Source: Spongiibacter marinus | Lineage (GTDB): Bacteria; Pseudomonadota; Gammaproteobacteria; Pseudomonadales; Spongiibacteraceae | Direction: 5' to 3' | Length of the DNA stretch: 64,000 bases | NCBI RefSeq assembly: GCF_016906995.1 | Contig: NZ_JAFBBD010000009.1 | Span: forward strand, 62,001-126,000 | Shown here: positions 56,522 to 64,000 of the stretch, piece by piece | How positions within the stretch are numbered: position 1 is the first letter of the stretch | Layout: each line of letters opens with the position of its first letter | Made by a program: the position numbers and the translations under genes | The notes under the pieces: model-generated | Seen by the model: only the letters and a program-made list of their open reading frames with translations | Databases searched by the model: none | Told to the model about the DNA's origin: nothing

Positions 56522-56990
56522 TCGCGGTCAGGCCCGCTCCTACGGTTGGCGTACATTTTGGTGTAGGGCATCGTGTCCCTTGTAGGAGCCCGCCTGAGGG
56601 CGACCGGAACGAACGGTAGAGCGTGGAATCAATCGCGGTCAAGCCCGCTCCTGCGGTTGGCGTACATTTTGGTGTAGGGCAGTGTGGCCCTTGTAGGAGC
56701 CCGCCTGAGGGCGACCGGAACGAATGGTAGCGTGTGGAATCAATCGCGGTCAGGCCCGCTCCTACGGTTGGCGTGCATTTTGGTGTAGGGCAGTGTGTCC
56801 CTTGTAGGAGCCCGCCTGAGGGCGACCGGAACGAACGGTAGAGCGTGGAATCAATCGCGGTCAAGCCCGCTCCTACGGTTGGCGTACATTTTGGTGTAGG
56901 GCAGTGTGACCCTTGTAGGAGCCCGCCTGAGGGCGACCGGAACGAACGGTAGTGTGTGGAATCAATCTCGGTCAGGCCCAATAAAACTGC
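56522..56990. repeat. Tandem array of 111-bp BIME units (four copies plus partial)
   Basis: The unit boundary GCGGTCAGGCCCGCTCCTAC (or GCGGTCAAG variant) recurs at 56524, 56635, 56746 and 56857, each 111 bp apart, with a decayed fifth start at 56968. Each unit holds an inverted REP, a spacer with GGTTGGCGTACATTTTGGTG, and a forward GTAGGAGCCCGCCTGAGGGC. Because 111 is divisible by three, the minus strand stays open through the array, giving a spurious periodic reading frame. Sequence 56991-57078 is an AT-richer leader of the transposase gene with no other feature seen. Confidence 0.93.
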
Positions 56991-57078
56991 GAATTACAAT
57001 GGTTTCATAGCGGCCCTAAAGGCAGGTTTTCAACAAAACTGCTAATTTATAAAAAATGCCTGACACAAGGACGTGTTG

Positions 57079-57534
57079 ATGCCTATCAAATCACGACGTG
57101 GTTACGCCTTGAGAACTGGGCGACACTCCATGATTGGTCAAACTTATATGGTCACAACGGTGACGTGGCAGAGAAGCAAAATATTTAGCCGTTTTGAACT
57201 TGGCCGCTGCGTTACTCGATCAATCTACGCTTCACCGTACGCACATACTTTGGCCCATGTTGTAATGCCTGACCACTTTCACTGGCTTTTTGAGCTAAAA
57301 GATCGAAGCCTTTCAGAAGTCGTTCAGCGAGCTAAAACCGAATCTGCCAAACAGATAAATCACACTCTAAATCGCCCCTCAGCAAAAATCTGGCAACCCG
57401 GTTTCTATGATCACGCCTTGCGTCGTGACGAAGACCTGCGCGCAGCGGCGCGATATATCATTGCCAACCCACTTCGAGCAGGATTGGTTGAAGATATTGG
57501 TTCATATGCGCTGTGGGACGCGGTGTATTTATAG
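57079..57534 (+). CDS. REP-associated tyrosine transposase (RAYT)
   Basis: 151 residues from ATG 57079, AGGA upstream. It is a single-domain Y1/HUH transposase: the metal motif VVMPDHFHWLFEL (HxH ~66-68), a catalytic tyrosine candidate in QPGFYDHALRRDED (~109), and the family ending RYIIANPLRAGLVEDIGSYA. RAYTs bind and cleave REP hairpins next to a GTAG tetranucleotide and are believed to have spread them. Here REP units beginning GTAGGA lie on both sides, including a tandem array 90 bp upstream. Its third codon positions look less GC-rich than in the core genes, suggesting it was acquired. Confidence 0.93.
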   Translation: MPIKSRRGYALRTGRHSMIGQTYMVTTVTWQRSKIFSRFELGRCVTRSIYASPYAHTLAHVVMPDHFHWLFELKDRSLSEVVQRAKTESAKQINHTLNRPSAKIWQPGFYDHALRRDEDLRAAARYIIANPLRAGLVEDIGSYALWDAVYL

Positions 57535-57546
57535 TTCAGTGGATGC

Positions 57547-57847
57547 GCGGTCAGGCCCGCTTCTACACGAACGCTCTAGGTGGGCTCATTGTAGGAGCCC
57601 GCCTGAGGGCGACTGGAGCGAATGGCACGGATGGCACGGATGGCACGGATGGCACGGATGGCACGGATGGCACGGATGGCACGGATGGGGGTTTGGTCGC
57701 GGTCAGGCCCGCTCCTACACGAACGGCCAAGGCAGGTTCATTGTAGGACAGCGTGGCCCGCGAGCAGAGCGAGTGCTGTGGCCAGCCCGCCTGAGGGCGA
57801 CCAGAACGAACAGTAGGAGTCGATCGATCGCGCTCAGGTCCACTACC
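57547..57847. repeat. REP/BIME cluster downstream of the RAYT gene
   Basis: Units seen: an inverted REP GCGGTCAGGCCCGCTTCTAC (57547-57566), a composite from GTAGGAGCCCGCCTGAGGGC (57591) to CAGGCCCGCTCCTAC (57718) that encloses a minisatellite, and a longer variant beginning GTAGGACAGCGTGGCCCGCG (57743) and ending around 57847 with a degraded inverted REP. The gap 57535-57888 holds no supported gene. Confidence 0.85.
57622..57684. repeat. 9-bp minisatellite, seven perfect copies
   Basis: ATGGCACGG is repeated seven times without error, followed by a partial ATGGGG. It replaces the usual spacer of a BIME (elsewhere GAACGGCTCGGATGGATTTG or similar), so it probably expanded from a single GGCACGGAT by slippage. 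The copy number is likely variable among strains. Confidence 0.95.
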
Positions 57848-57888
57848 CACGACACTCCCAGCGGTCATGGCGCGCGCCGTGCTGCAGG

Positions 57889-58161
57889 TTATGGCTGGTC
57901 GTAGTGCCCTCCAATGGCGAAGATATAAATGGATTTATCGTCGAACCGATATATCACCCGGTCTTTCTGTGAAATCCGTTTTGACCAAAGGCCGGAAAGG
58001 TTATGTTTCAGTGGCTCGGGTTTCCCCAAGCCGGAAGAGGGGTCGTTGGATCGGAGCATTTCTCTGAGCAATTTACATAAGGCTTTGTGCAAGCGCTTAT
58101 CTTTTTCGCGCACGGCCTCATAGGCTTCCCAGGTATTACCCTCAAATACCAGTGATCTCAT
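57889..58161 (-). CDS. yoeB: YoeB-family mRNA interferase toxin
   Basis: 90-residue RelE/YoeB toxin. The strongly conserved C-terminal half reads GKPEPLKHNLSGLWSKRISQ, then RVIYRF and GGHYDQP; the catalytic glutamate, arginine and histidine-tyrosine pair are all present. YoeB binds the ribosomal A site and cleaves mRNA, halting translation under stress, until its antitoxin neutralises it. The start overlaps the antitoxin gene by 20 bp, so the two are coupled. The tail beyond HY is a few residues longer than in E. coli. Confidence 0.93.
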   Translation of the reverse strand: MRSLVFEGNTWEAYEAVREKDKRLHKALCKLLREMLRSNDPSSGLGKPEPLKHNLSGLWSKRISQKDRVIYRFDDKSIYIFAIGGHYDQP

Positions 58162-58414
58162 TCATTTGCTCGTCAGTCGGTTTGTAGCCTTGGCTGCGGG
58201 TATGGGTGTCAAGGGAGTCGGCAATTTGCTGCATCAGGCCTTTGTTCTGGAGCACGTAAAGAGTTTCTTGCTCTCGCTCCCAGTCGTCGGCACTAATGAC
58301 CACAAACGCCTCGCCAGCCCTTCTCGTAACCTTGAGGGGCTCATGCCGGCTAACTACTTCTTCTACAACACTTTTTAAGTTGTCTCTAAACTTGTTTACG
58401 CTAATAGTGTCCAT
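58142..58414 (-). CDS. yefM: YefM/Phd-family antitoxin
   Basis: 90 residues from ATG 58414. A further upstream TTG would overlap the operator. The N-terminus MDTISVNKFRDNLKSVVEEV and VTRRAGEAFVVISADDWERE match the YefM dimerisation and DNA-binding domain. The C-terminal half (YVLQNKGLMQQIADSLDTHT) wraps the toxin. It represses its own promoter with YoeB as corepressor; a perfect palindrome lies directly upstream at 58428-58446. Confidence 0.92.
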   Translation of the reverse strand: MDTISVNKFRDNLKSVVEEVVSRHEPLKVTRRAGEAFVVISADDWEREQETLYVLQNKGLMQQIADSLDTHTRSQGYKPTDEQMNEITGI

Positions 58415-58427
58415 GCGGGCGCCATCA

Positions 58428-58446
58428 TGTACGGAAATGCCGTACA
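58428..58446. promoter_or_regulatory. YefM-YoeB operator palindrome
   Basis: TGTACGG and CCGTACA (7-bp perfect inverted arms, 5-bp spacer AAATG) stand 13 bp upstream of the antitoxin ATG. TGTAC cores are typical of YefM operators. On the minus strand, TTGGCC and TATAAA with a 16-bp spacer lie just upstream, so bound antitoxin would cover the start of transcription. Confidence 0.75.
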
Positions 58447-58483
58447 ACTTTATACCATAAACCCTAATAAGGCCAAAGATTTT

Positions 58484-58673
58484 GGTCGCGGTCAGGCCCG
58501 CTCCTACGCACCTGCGTAGTCCTGCATGAACAAAGCGGTGGTTTTTGTAGGACAGCGTGGCCCTTGTAGGACAGCGTGGCCCGCGAGCAGAGCGAGTGCT
58601 GTGGCCAGCCCGCCTGAGGGCGACTGGAGCGAACGGCTCGGATGGATTTGGTCGCGGTCAGGCCCGCTCCTAC
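58484..58673. repeat. REP/BIME units between the toxin-antitoxin pair and wzc
   Basis: An inverted REP (GGTCGCGGTCAGGCCCGC..., 58484-58507) is followed by a composite from GTAGGACAGCGTGGCCCTTG (58547) to CAGGCCCGCTCCTAC (58673). The composite closely resembles that at 57743, so the toxin-antitoxin genes lie between two similar repeats. No gene seen in 58447-58725. Confidence 0.82.
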
Positions 58674-58725
58674 GGTGATAATTCGCGGCTGAGGCCTACA
58701 AAACGCAGGCCGTGCCACGCCTATA

Positions 58726-60969
58726 CTACTTATCCGACTTGTATTCGTAGTGGTAGTAACCATACCCGTAGCCGTAGCCATAACCCGACGCACGGCGCTC
58801 TACGGCGTTAAGGACAACGCCCTTCACGGTAATGCCGTTTTGTTCGAAGCGCTGTTTAGTTACTTCCAGCTCTTTAATCGGGTTCAGGCCAAAGCGGGCA
58901 ACGATCATGGTCACGCCACACTGGCGGCCCACAATGGCGGCATCGGTAACGGCCATAATTGGCGGGGTATCGACAATAACCAGGTCAAACTGTTCTTTTA
59001 CTTCATTCAGCAGGTCAGTCAGCTGCTGGCTCATCAATAATTCTGACGGGTTGGGAGGAATCACCCCACGAGGCATGACAAACAGCTCGCCAACGCGTGT
59101 CGGTTTTATCGCTTCTTGAACGCTAATGCGCTTGCCCAATACGTCGCTCACACCGTTATCCGGCTGCATGCCAAACATCTTGTGCATATAGCCTTTGCGA
59201 AGGTCCATATCGATCAGCAGTACGCGCTGCCCCGCCTGGGCAACTACCGCCGCAAGGTTACCCGAAACAAACGACTTACCCACATTGGGACTGGGGCCGG
59301 AGATCATCATCACATTGTTTTCAGCTTCCAGCATGGCAAAGTGCAGGCTGGTGCGCAGGTTGCGCAGGCTTTCAATAGCGATATCGGTCGGGTTTTTGTG
59401 GGCCAGCAAGTCGTGTGGGTGCTGGTTTTTGTGCTTTTTGCGAATGGCTTGGCGTCGTTTGCCCGCACCATCGAGCTTACGCTGCTCATCGGAAAGCGGA
59501 ATACTCGTATATACCGGCAGGCCAATAGCCTCGATGTCATCGGGGTTTTCAACACCGCGATTCAGCGCTGAGCGCACCAATACCAAGGCTACCGAGAGAA
59601 ATCCGCCCAGCAGCGTGGCAATCACTACAATCAGTGGCTTCTTGGGTTTAACGGGCTCTTCCACGTTAACAGCGGCGTCATCAACAATGCGCACATTGCC
59701 CACGGTACCCGCCCGCACAATATCCAGCTCCTGAATATTGTTAAGCAATTGGGTGTAAATTTCGGTGCCGACCTCCAGGTCGCGCTTCAGGCCCAGCAGC
59801 TCCTGTTGGGTGCCAGGCAAGTTCTTAATGCGCTCATCCAGCTCCTGCTTGCGTGTGCGCAGCTCGGCCATCTGCTCGCGCCACGCTTGGTAAGCGGGGT
59901 GGTCGCGAGTATACAGGCGGTCAAGTTCGGCCTGCTGTAATTGCAGCTCGGCAACACTGGTTTCCAACTCGACTACTTGCTCAAGCAGCGCTTCGGCCTC
60001 GGCAGTAATGTTTACTGAGCCAGCTTTTACTTGGTAGTCATTAAACTTGCGCTCGGCTTCTTCCAAGTCACGCTTAATGCCCGGTAATTGTTCACGGAGG
60101 AAGTCCAGGCTTTTTGATGCCTCGGCAGATTGGCGTTCCACATTCTGACGAAGATAGTTCTGCGCCACCACGTTCAATACATTTTCAGCGTGGCTAGGGG
60201 TGTCGTCTTCTAACGACAGGGCGATAATGCCTGAGTCTTTGCCGCGTTCAGAGGCGCCCAGCGTTTCTTGCAGCTCAATAATGGCGCTCAAGCGGCGCTG
60301 ACGGACAATGCTAAATTCGGTGCCAGGGTTGGCGTTCAGCTCATTGACAAACAAGCTGTACCCCGGTGCGCTGGCGCGCTGGCCAACGCGGCCCTCTAAA
60401 ATCAATTCATCGTCGGGGGAATACAGCGCGTAGTTGCCATCGCCCAGGCTGCGCAATACGTGCTCTTCGCCGTAAAACGCCGCAGGTACCGAAAATTCAC
60501 TCACTCTCAGTACTTCGCCGCCCCAGGCATAGCTACTCATGCCCATCAGCGGGGCTGCTATCTCGCCGTCCAAACCGGCGAACCGGCGAGCAACCGCCGC
60601 GCCAATAACGGGGAAGTACTTCGGCTCGATAACTATGTCCAGGTTCAGTTTGTCTACCGCGCCGCCCAGCACGGTGCGGCTTTTAATCAACTCTATTTCG
60701 GTAACCGCTGCAGATTCGCCACCAAACATCTCGGTGATGTCGCTCATGCCGGGTAAGCCGGGCGACTTCTCTTCTACCTGCACAATGGCGTTGGCGCGGT
60801 AGATCGGCGTTGCCAGTAAGGCATAGGCCACGCCAAAAAACATGAAGATAGCGGTAATGCCGACAATCAGGTTTTTGTTGTCCCAAAGGGTGGCAAAAAG
60901 GGCGAGCAAATCAATTTCATCGTCTGCCTGGCTGGGTTTGGCAGCATTAACGGGTGCTTGTGTACTCAT
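58726..60969 (-). CDS. wzc: Wzc-type polysaccharide co-polymerase/tyrosine autokinase
   Basis: 747 residues from ATG 60969 (another ATG two codons earlier is possible). Two transmembrane helices flank a long periplasmic coiled-coil domain: the first at ~30-52 (NLIVGITAIFMFFGVAYALL), the second at ~435-455 (PLIVVIATLLGGFLSVALVL). The cytosolic BY-kinase has Walker A GPSPNVGKS (~560), Walker A' LLIDMDLRKG (~588) and Walker B LVIVDTPPI. A C-terminal tyrosine cluster (GYGYGYGYYHYEY) is the autophosphorylation tail. It sets chain length and export of capsule or exopolysaccharide with Wza. No wzb phosphatase lies in the operon shown. Confidence 0.93.
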   Translation of the reverse strand: MSTQAPVNAAKPSQADDEIDLLALFATLWDNKNLIVGITAIFMFFGVAYALLATPIYRANAIVQVEEKSPGLPGMSDITEMFGGESAAVTEIELIKSRTVLGGAVDKLNLDIVIEPKYFPVIGAAVARRFAGLDGEIAAPLMGMSSYAWGGEVLRVSEFSVPAAFYGEEHVLRSLGDGNYALYSPDDELILEGRVGQRASAPGYSLFVNELNANPGTEFSIVRQRRLSAIIELQETLGASERGKDSGIIALSLEDDTPSHAENVLNVVAQNYLRQNVERQSAEASKSLDFLREQLPGIKRDLEEAERKFNDYQVKAGSVNITAEAEALLEQVVELETSVAELQLQQAELDRLYTRDHPAYQAWREQMAELRTRKQELDERIKNLPGTQQELLGLKRDLEVGTEIYTQLLNNIQELDIVRAGTVGNVRIVDDAAVNVEEPVKPKKPLIVVIATLLGGFLSVALVLVRSALNRGVENPDDIEAIGLPVYTSIPLSDEQRKLDGAGKRRQAIRKKHKNQHPHDLLAHKNPTDIAIESLRNLRTSLHFAMLEAENNVMMISGPSPNVGKSFVSGNLAAVVAQAGQRVLLIDMDLRKGYMHKMFGMQPDNGVSDVLGKRISVQEAIKPTRVGELFVMPRGVIPPNPSELLMSQQLTDLLNEVKEQFDLVIVDTPPIMAVTDAAIVGRQCGVTMIVARFGLNPIKELEVTKQRFEQNGITVKGVVLNAVERRASGYGYGYGYGYYHYEYKSDK

Positions 60970-61059
60970 AGTCATTTCCAACGGGCGATATTACTCGCCT
61001 TGTTCTATTCAGTCCGGCCGCTAGGGCGCAATGTATGCGGTGCTATACCCGCGCCATCA

Positions 61060-62196
61060 TTAGTTCTGGTTTTCGATATCACCCAGGGTGTCAGTGGCGA
61101 TAATGCTCGGCAGCAACTGGCTCAAGAAGCGGTTCCAGCGGGTGATCGGCGCGGGTGACACATACACAATATCGCGTGGCGACAGCGTGAACTTATCAGC
61201 CAGCATAAAGCCAACCGCAGAGGCTGCGTTTAGGTGGTAGATGGTGGCGTTATAAACGGGCATACCGTCTTCGTCTCGGCTTACCCCGGTGTTGCGCAGC
61301 ACGTATATGCCGCGGCCGTCGGCGCGGTTTTCATTAATGCCATTGGCGCTGGCCAGTGCCTCGGCCAGGCTGGTGCCTGTGCGGGACATAAGAATGCCCT
61401 GCGGCCGGTTAACTTCGCCGAGTACAAAGACTTTGTCGGCGTCATTGCGTGGCACGTGAATCAGGTCGCCGTGTTGCAGCAGCAGGTTTTCACTCCAGGC
61501 GCCGGTTTCATAGAGCGAGCGCAGCGAGATGCTCTGGGTTTCACCATTGCGCGTTAGTTGAATGTCGCCCCACGAGGCATTGTTGGCGAGGCCGCCCAAC
61601 TGCTCAATGGCGTCGATCAGTGTGAGCGGAATTTTGGTGACTGGCACAACGCCGGGCTGACGAACCGCGCCGCTTACGTACACACGCTGGCTTCTGAAAT
61701 CTGCCACGCGCACATCGACTTGTGGGCGCTTAATTACCGAGGCCAGCTTTTGCTCCAACTGCGCCTTAATTTCGGCAGTTGTCAGGCCATTCACTTGCAG
61801 CTCGCCGGCATAGGGGTAGAACACCGTACCGTCGGCCTTCACCTCGTTGCCACCCTCGGCTGCGGTGCGGAAGGAACCCGCGGGTATCGTTAGTTCGGGG
61901 TGTTCCCACACGGTAATGGTCAGCACATCGCCGGGGCCAACGCGGTATTGGTAGTCGTTAAGCTGCTGCTCCAAGTCACTGCTCAGCGTTGCTTGGCGAG
62001 CGGCGGGGGCGTTCATATTGGCGAGCAGGGTCGCGTTAATGGGAATGTAGCGAATCTCGGTTTCGGCGGGGGTGTAATCCTCTGGGGTATCGTCAAACCA
62101 CACCGAGTTCATGCGGCTCATATTACTGCCCGGTACTACCGTGCATGCTGCGCAGCTCAGCACCAATGCGCTGGCAAGCAAATTTTTCACTTTCAT
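61060..62196 (-). CDS. wza: Wza-type outer-membrane polysaccharide export lipoprotein
   Basis: 378 residues. The lipoprotein signal ends CAAC (cysteine 18), followed by TVVPGSNM, strikingly like E. coli Wza. It carries the Poly_export domain (YRVGPGDVLTITVWEHPELT, ~85-104), SLBB repeats (VYVSGAVRQPGVVPVTKIPL; VFVLGEVNRPQGILMS) and a C-terminal helix (ITRWNRFLSQLLPSI) that forms the octameric outer-membrane pore. It exports capsular polysaccharide with Wzc, which follows by 90 bp. Confidence 0.95.
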   Translation of the reverse strand: MKVKNLLASALVLSCAACTVVPGSNMSRMNSVWFDDTPEDYTPAETEIRYIPINATLLANMNAPAARQATLSSDLEQQLNDYQYRVGPGDVLTITVWEHPELTIPAGSFRTAAEGGNEVKADGTVFYPYAGELQVNGLTTAEIKAQLEQKLASVIKRPQVDVRVADFRSQRVYVSGAVRQPGVVPVTKIPLTLIDAIEQLGGLANNASWGDIQLTRNGETQSISLRSLYETGAWSENLLLQHGDLIHVPRNDADKVFVLGEVNRPQGILMSRTGTSLAEALASANGINENRADGRGIYVLRNTGVSRDEDGMPVYNATIYHLNAASAVGFMLADKFTLSPRDIVYVSPAPITRWNRFLSQLLPSIIATDTLGDIENQN

Positions 62197-62286
62197 TCCC
62201 TAACCCTTGCTTACACCGCTGGCCCTGTGGTGCCAGCTAGTCCATAAATAATGTTTTAATTTTCTGTACGAGTCGTATCGTCGGTA

Positions 62287-63789
62287 TTACCAACGATAGC
62301 GCGCTTCTATGAAGGCGCTCTCAATGCCATGGTCGTAGTTATACAGTTGCAGGCCATCATCCACCTTGATGTAGCCCACTTCGGCGTTCAAGCCACCAAA
62401 TTGCTGGCTGTAACTAATTTCCAAGGTATTGCCTTCACCCTGACTGCGGCCAGCAGCGCCCTGACCGCCGCCATCAATATTTAAGGCAACATCGGAGTAA
62501 CGCAACGACCAACGGCTGCCGTCCGGCAGCATCCAGTCCAGGCCGAGAGTATCCAGCTCGCTGTCGTTGTCGATGCTGGCACCAATGGCGCGGCCCTTAT
62601 AGCGGTAGCCATTCTTGTAAATGGCATGTTCATACACGTAGTTACTGCGCTCATCGCCGATTAGTGCGCCCGCTGTGGTTTGGGTGCGCTCTAAAAACCA
62701 GTGCAGGCGGTGCTTTTCAATTGCAAATAAGCCATTCAGGCCCACTACATGGGTTAAGCGAGAGGGTTGGTAGCCGCTTTCATCTTCGCCAATATGCTGG
62801 ATGTAAGCGCCTTGATTGCCCCAAGGCGTCGCCCACAGCATCTTTACATCAAAGCCGGCCAGCTGGTTGCCCGGCTCATTTTCCTGGGTAAGTCCGCCGT
62901 CCCCGCGGTTGTCATTACCCAGCATAAGATCCTTAAAACTGGAAAAGTTCTCATCGCGGCCATCGCCACCCCACTGGGCGGTGCGGCTGGCAGCAATTTC
63001 CAGCCACTGTGCGGGCTTGACCCCTACGCGCATTCCTAACAATTTTGCGCCGGGTACCGCGCGTTCCCCTTCCAGCTGGCCGGCAAAGGCCTGCAGTTGC
63101 CAAGGGCCAAGCCAGCTCAATAGCGGCGTTTCAAATTCATGGGCGCGGTTGCGTTGCAGGCTAATGCCTGGAACCGGCCGCGCATTGTTGGAAAGCAACA
63201 AACTGCTTTGCCAGCCGGCGCCCCACCAACGGTCAATGGCGCCCAGCGTTACGCCCCAATTACCAAAGGCCCGTGCAAGATAGCTGCCATCTAACCGGCG
63301 GTGTTCGCGCGGTGCATCGGGAACGTCATAGCTAAGGCGCAATTCGCCTGCCCAACTGCTGCTCATAAATTCAGCGGAAACAGCGCCGTATTCGGGGGCA
63401 TTGTTGTTATCGCCGAAGCCGGTTAAAAATCGGCGCTCCTGCTCGCTGTGGGCAAGTTCAATACTGGCGCTAAAGGGTTTGCGCTCCTGCTCAAAGCGGG
63501 CCAACAAAGCGTCCAGTGCTTGGCGTTCCAGTGCACTTATATTGCGGGCTTGGGCGCGTTTCAGGTCAGGTAAAATACTGCCCCACATCAGTGGCCATTG
63601 AGTGGTTGGTGCGGTAATAACGCCCGTGCTGGAAAGCAACTCAATATGGTGGCGCAAATCCAGCTCGTTTGGCCCAATCCAAGGCTTTGCGCTGGCAATA
63701 GAAGGCGCCACGGCACTAGCGGCCAGTAAACAGGCAGACAAAGAAAACGCTTTACACCGCTGGCCAATCAACATGCCTTGGAATTCCAT
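62287..63789 (-). CDS. wzi: Wzi-like capsule assembly outer-membrane barrel protein
   Basis: 500 residues. A signal peptide (~1-33, SACLLAASAVAPSIASA) precedes a beta-rich protein ending with a strand and the C-terminal aromatic/Trp (FIEARYRW), typical of outer-membrane barrels. Segments WGVTLGAIDRWWGAGWQSSL and LSWLGPWQLQAFAGQLEGER match the capsule assembly Wzi family. Wzi anchors capsule on the cell surface. It is the first of the leftward wzi-wza-wzc operon. ATG 63774 is an alternative start. Confidence 0.88.
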   Translation of the reverse strand: MEFQGMLIGQRCKAFSLSACLLAASAVAPSIASAKPWIGPNELDLRHHIELLSSTGVITAPTTQWPLMWGSILPDLKRAQARNISALERQALDALLARFEQERKPFSASIELAHSEQERRFLTGFGDNNNAPEYGAVSAEFMSSSWAGELRLSYDVPDAPREHRRLDGSYLARAFGNWGVTLGAIDRWWGAGWQSSLLLSNNARPVPGISLQRNRAHEFETPLLSWLGPWQLQAFAGQLEGERAVPGAKLLGMRVGVKPAQWLEIAASRTAQWGGDGRDENFSSFKDLMLGNDNRGDGGLTQENEPGNQLAGFDVKMLWATPWGNQGAYIQHIGEDESGYQPSRLTHVVGLNGLFAIEKHRLHWFLERTQTTAGALIGDERSNYVYEHAIYKNGYRYKGRAIGASIDNDSELDTLGLDWMLPDGSRWSLRYSDVALNIDGGGQGAAGRSQGEGNTLEISYSQQFGGLNAEVGYIKVDDGLQLYNYDHGIESAFIEARYRW

Positions 63790-63915
63790 CCTTTTAGTAA
63801 TTACGCGAACACCCCACGCCGCTGCTCACAACGCCAATATTCCAAACAGGCGAATGCGCCGCAATCATACGCGTGACGTAACAAGAAGGACAAGGATCAT
63901 GCCAACGAACTGTGA

Positions 63916-63931
63916 CAATGTCACGACATTG
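63916..63931. promoter_or_regulatory. Inverted repeat upstream of the export operon, possible operator
   Basis: CAATGT (63916-63921) and ACATTG (63926-63931) are perfectly inverted across CACG, about 130-140 bp upstream of wzi. It overlaps a second smaller palindrome GTGAC-AAT-GTCAC (63912-63924). The rest of 63790-63976 has no gene. No regulator can be assigned. Confidence 0.35.
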
Positions 63932-63976
63932 CCAATATCGCCCCATAGCCACTTCGCGCGCCTATTGCCTCTCAAT

Positions 63977-64000
63977 GTAGGAGCGGGCCTGACCGCGACC
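63977..64000 (+). repeat. REP element at the right window edge
   Basis: The first 24 bp of a REP unit (GTAGGAGCGGGCCTGACCGC and onward) reach the window end, identical to the 26331 unit. Its possible inverted partner lies outside. Confidence 0.85.

Noticed and set aside
57622-57684. CRISPR-like array in the REP/minisatellite region
   Set aside because: Repeats are 9 bp and contiguous with no spacers, and no cas genes are near; the 111-bp array likewise has no unique spacers.

Overview
The window is a GC-rich chromosomal segment of a gammaproteobacterium, probably a marine relative of the Pseudomonas/Cellvibrionales radiation. The inference rests on gene order: glnE-ilvE, argH...hemC-hemD-hemX-hemY, lptM-lysA-dapF-DUF484 beside cyaY/cyaA, and mutM-ggt-coaD-ferredoxin all recall Pseudomonas-type neighbourhoods. 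The species cannot be named from the sequence. No rRNA, tRNA, prophage or CRISPR array was seen.

Layout. 1-6.3 kb: a 5'-truncated RecB/AddA-like helicase-nuclease, a lipoprotein, a YebC/YeeN protein, a nitric-oxide module (NsrR repressor, operator, truncated haemoglobin) and a LuxR regulator. 6.3-9.2 kb: an accessory-looking pair of exported proteins, one a thrombospondin type 3 repeat lipoprotein. 9.2-16.6 kb: pteridine reductase, TerC, a wrecked TonB receptor coupled to a PepSY membrane protein, YbaK, ArgE, and a PiT phosphate transporter with its DUF47 partner. 16.7-22.4 kb: an orphan GspE-type ATPase, glnE and ilvE. 23.1-26.2 kb: a tightly overlapping cassette of glycosyltransferase, methyltransferase and a squalene-cyclase-like alpha/alpha-barrel protein, the best candidate here for an undescribed pathway. 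26.5-30.6 kb: TetR, an APH-type phosphotransferase, a lipocalin-like protein and an NAD(P)-binding reductase-like protein. 30.8-35.5 kb: GNAT and an RND efflux pump. 35.7-50 kb: argH, a membrane-anchored beta-helix protein, hem genes, lysine/peptidoglycan-precursor genes, cyaY and cyaA. 50-56.5 kb: a lone HyuA-type protein, mutM, ggt, a degenerate GIY-YIG protein, coaD and a ferredoxin. 56.5-58.7 kb: a dense REP region with its probable mobiliser (a RAYT transposase) and a YefM-YoeB toxin-antitoxin pair. 58.7-63.8 kb: wzi-wza-wzc capsule/exopolysaccharide export genes, read leftwards.

A theme of the window is a family of REP/BIME palindromes beginning GTAGGA. They occur between genes from 26.3 kb to the right edge, include four tandem 111-bp copies, form two 119-bp direct repeats around mutM, and even supply the stop codon of one gene. 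The RAYT gene lies in the densest cluster, consistent with a REP/RAYT system.

Starts were revised where an internal ATG/GTG/TTG fits the ribosome-binding site, signal peptide or family length better. All functional calls come from reading motifs by eye. No database search, structure prediction or computed composition was available.
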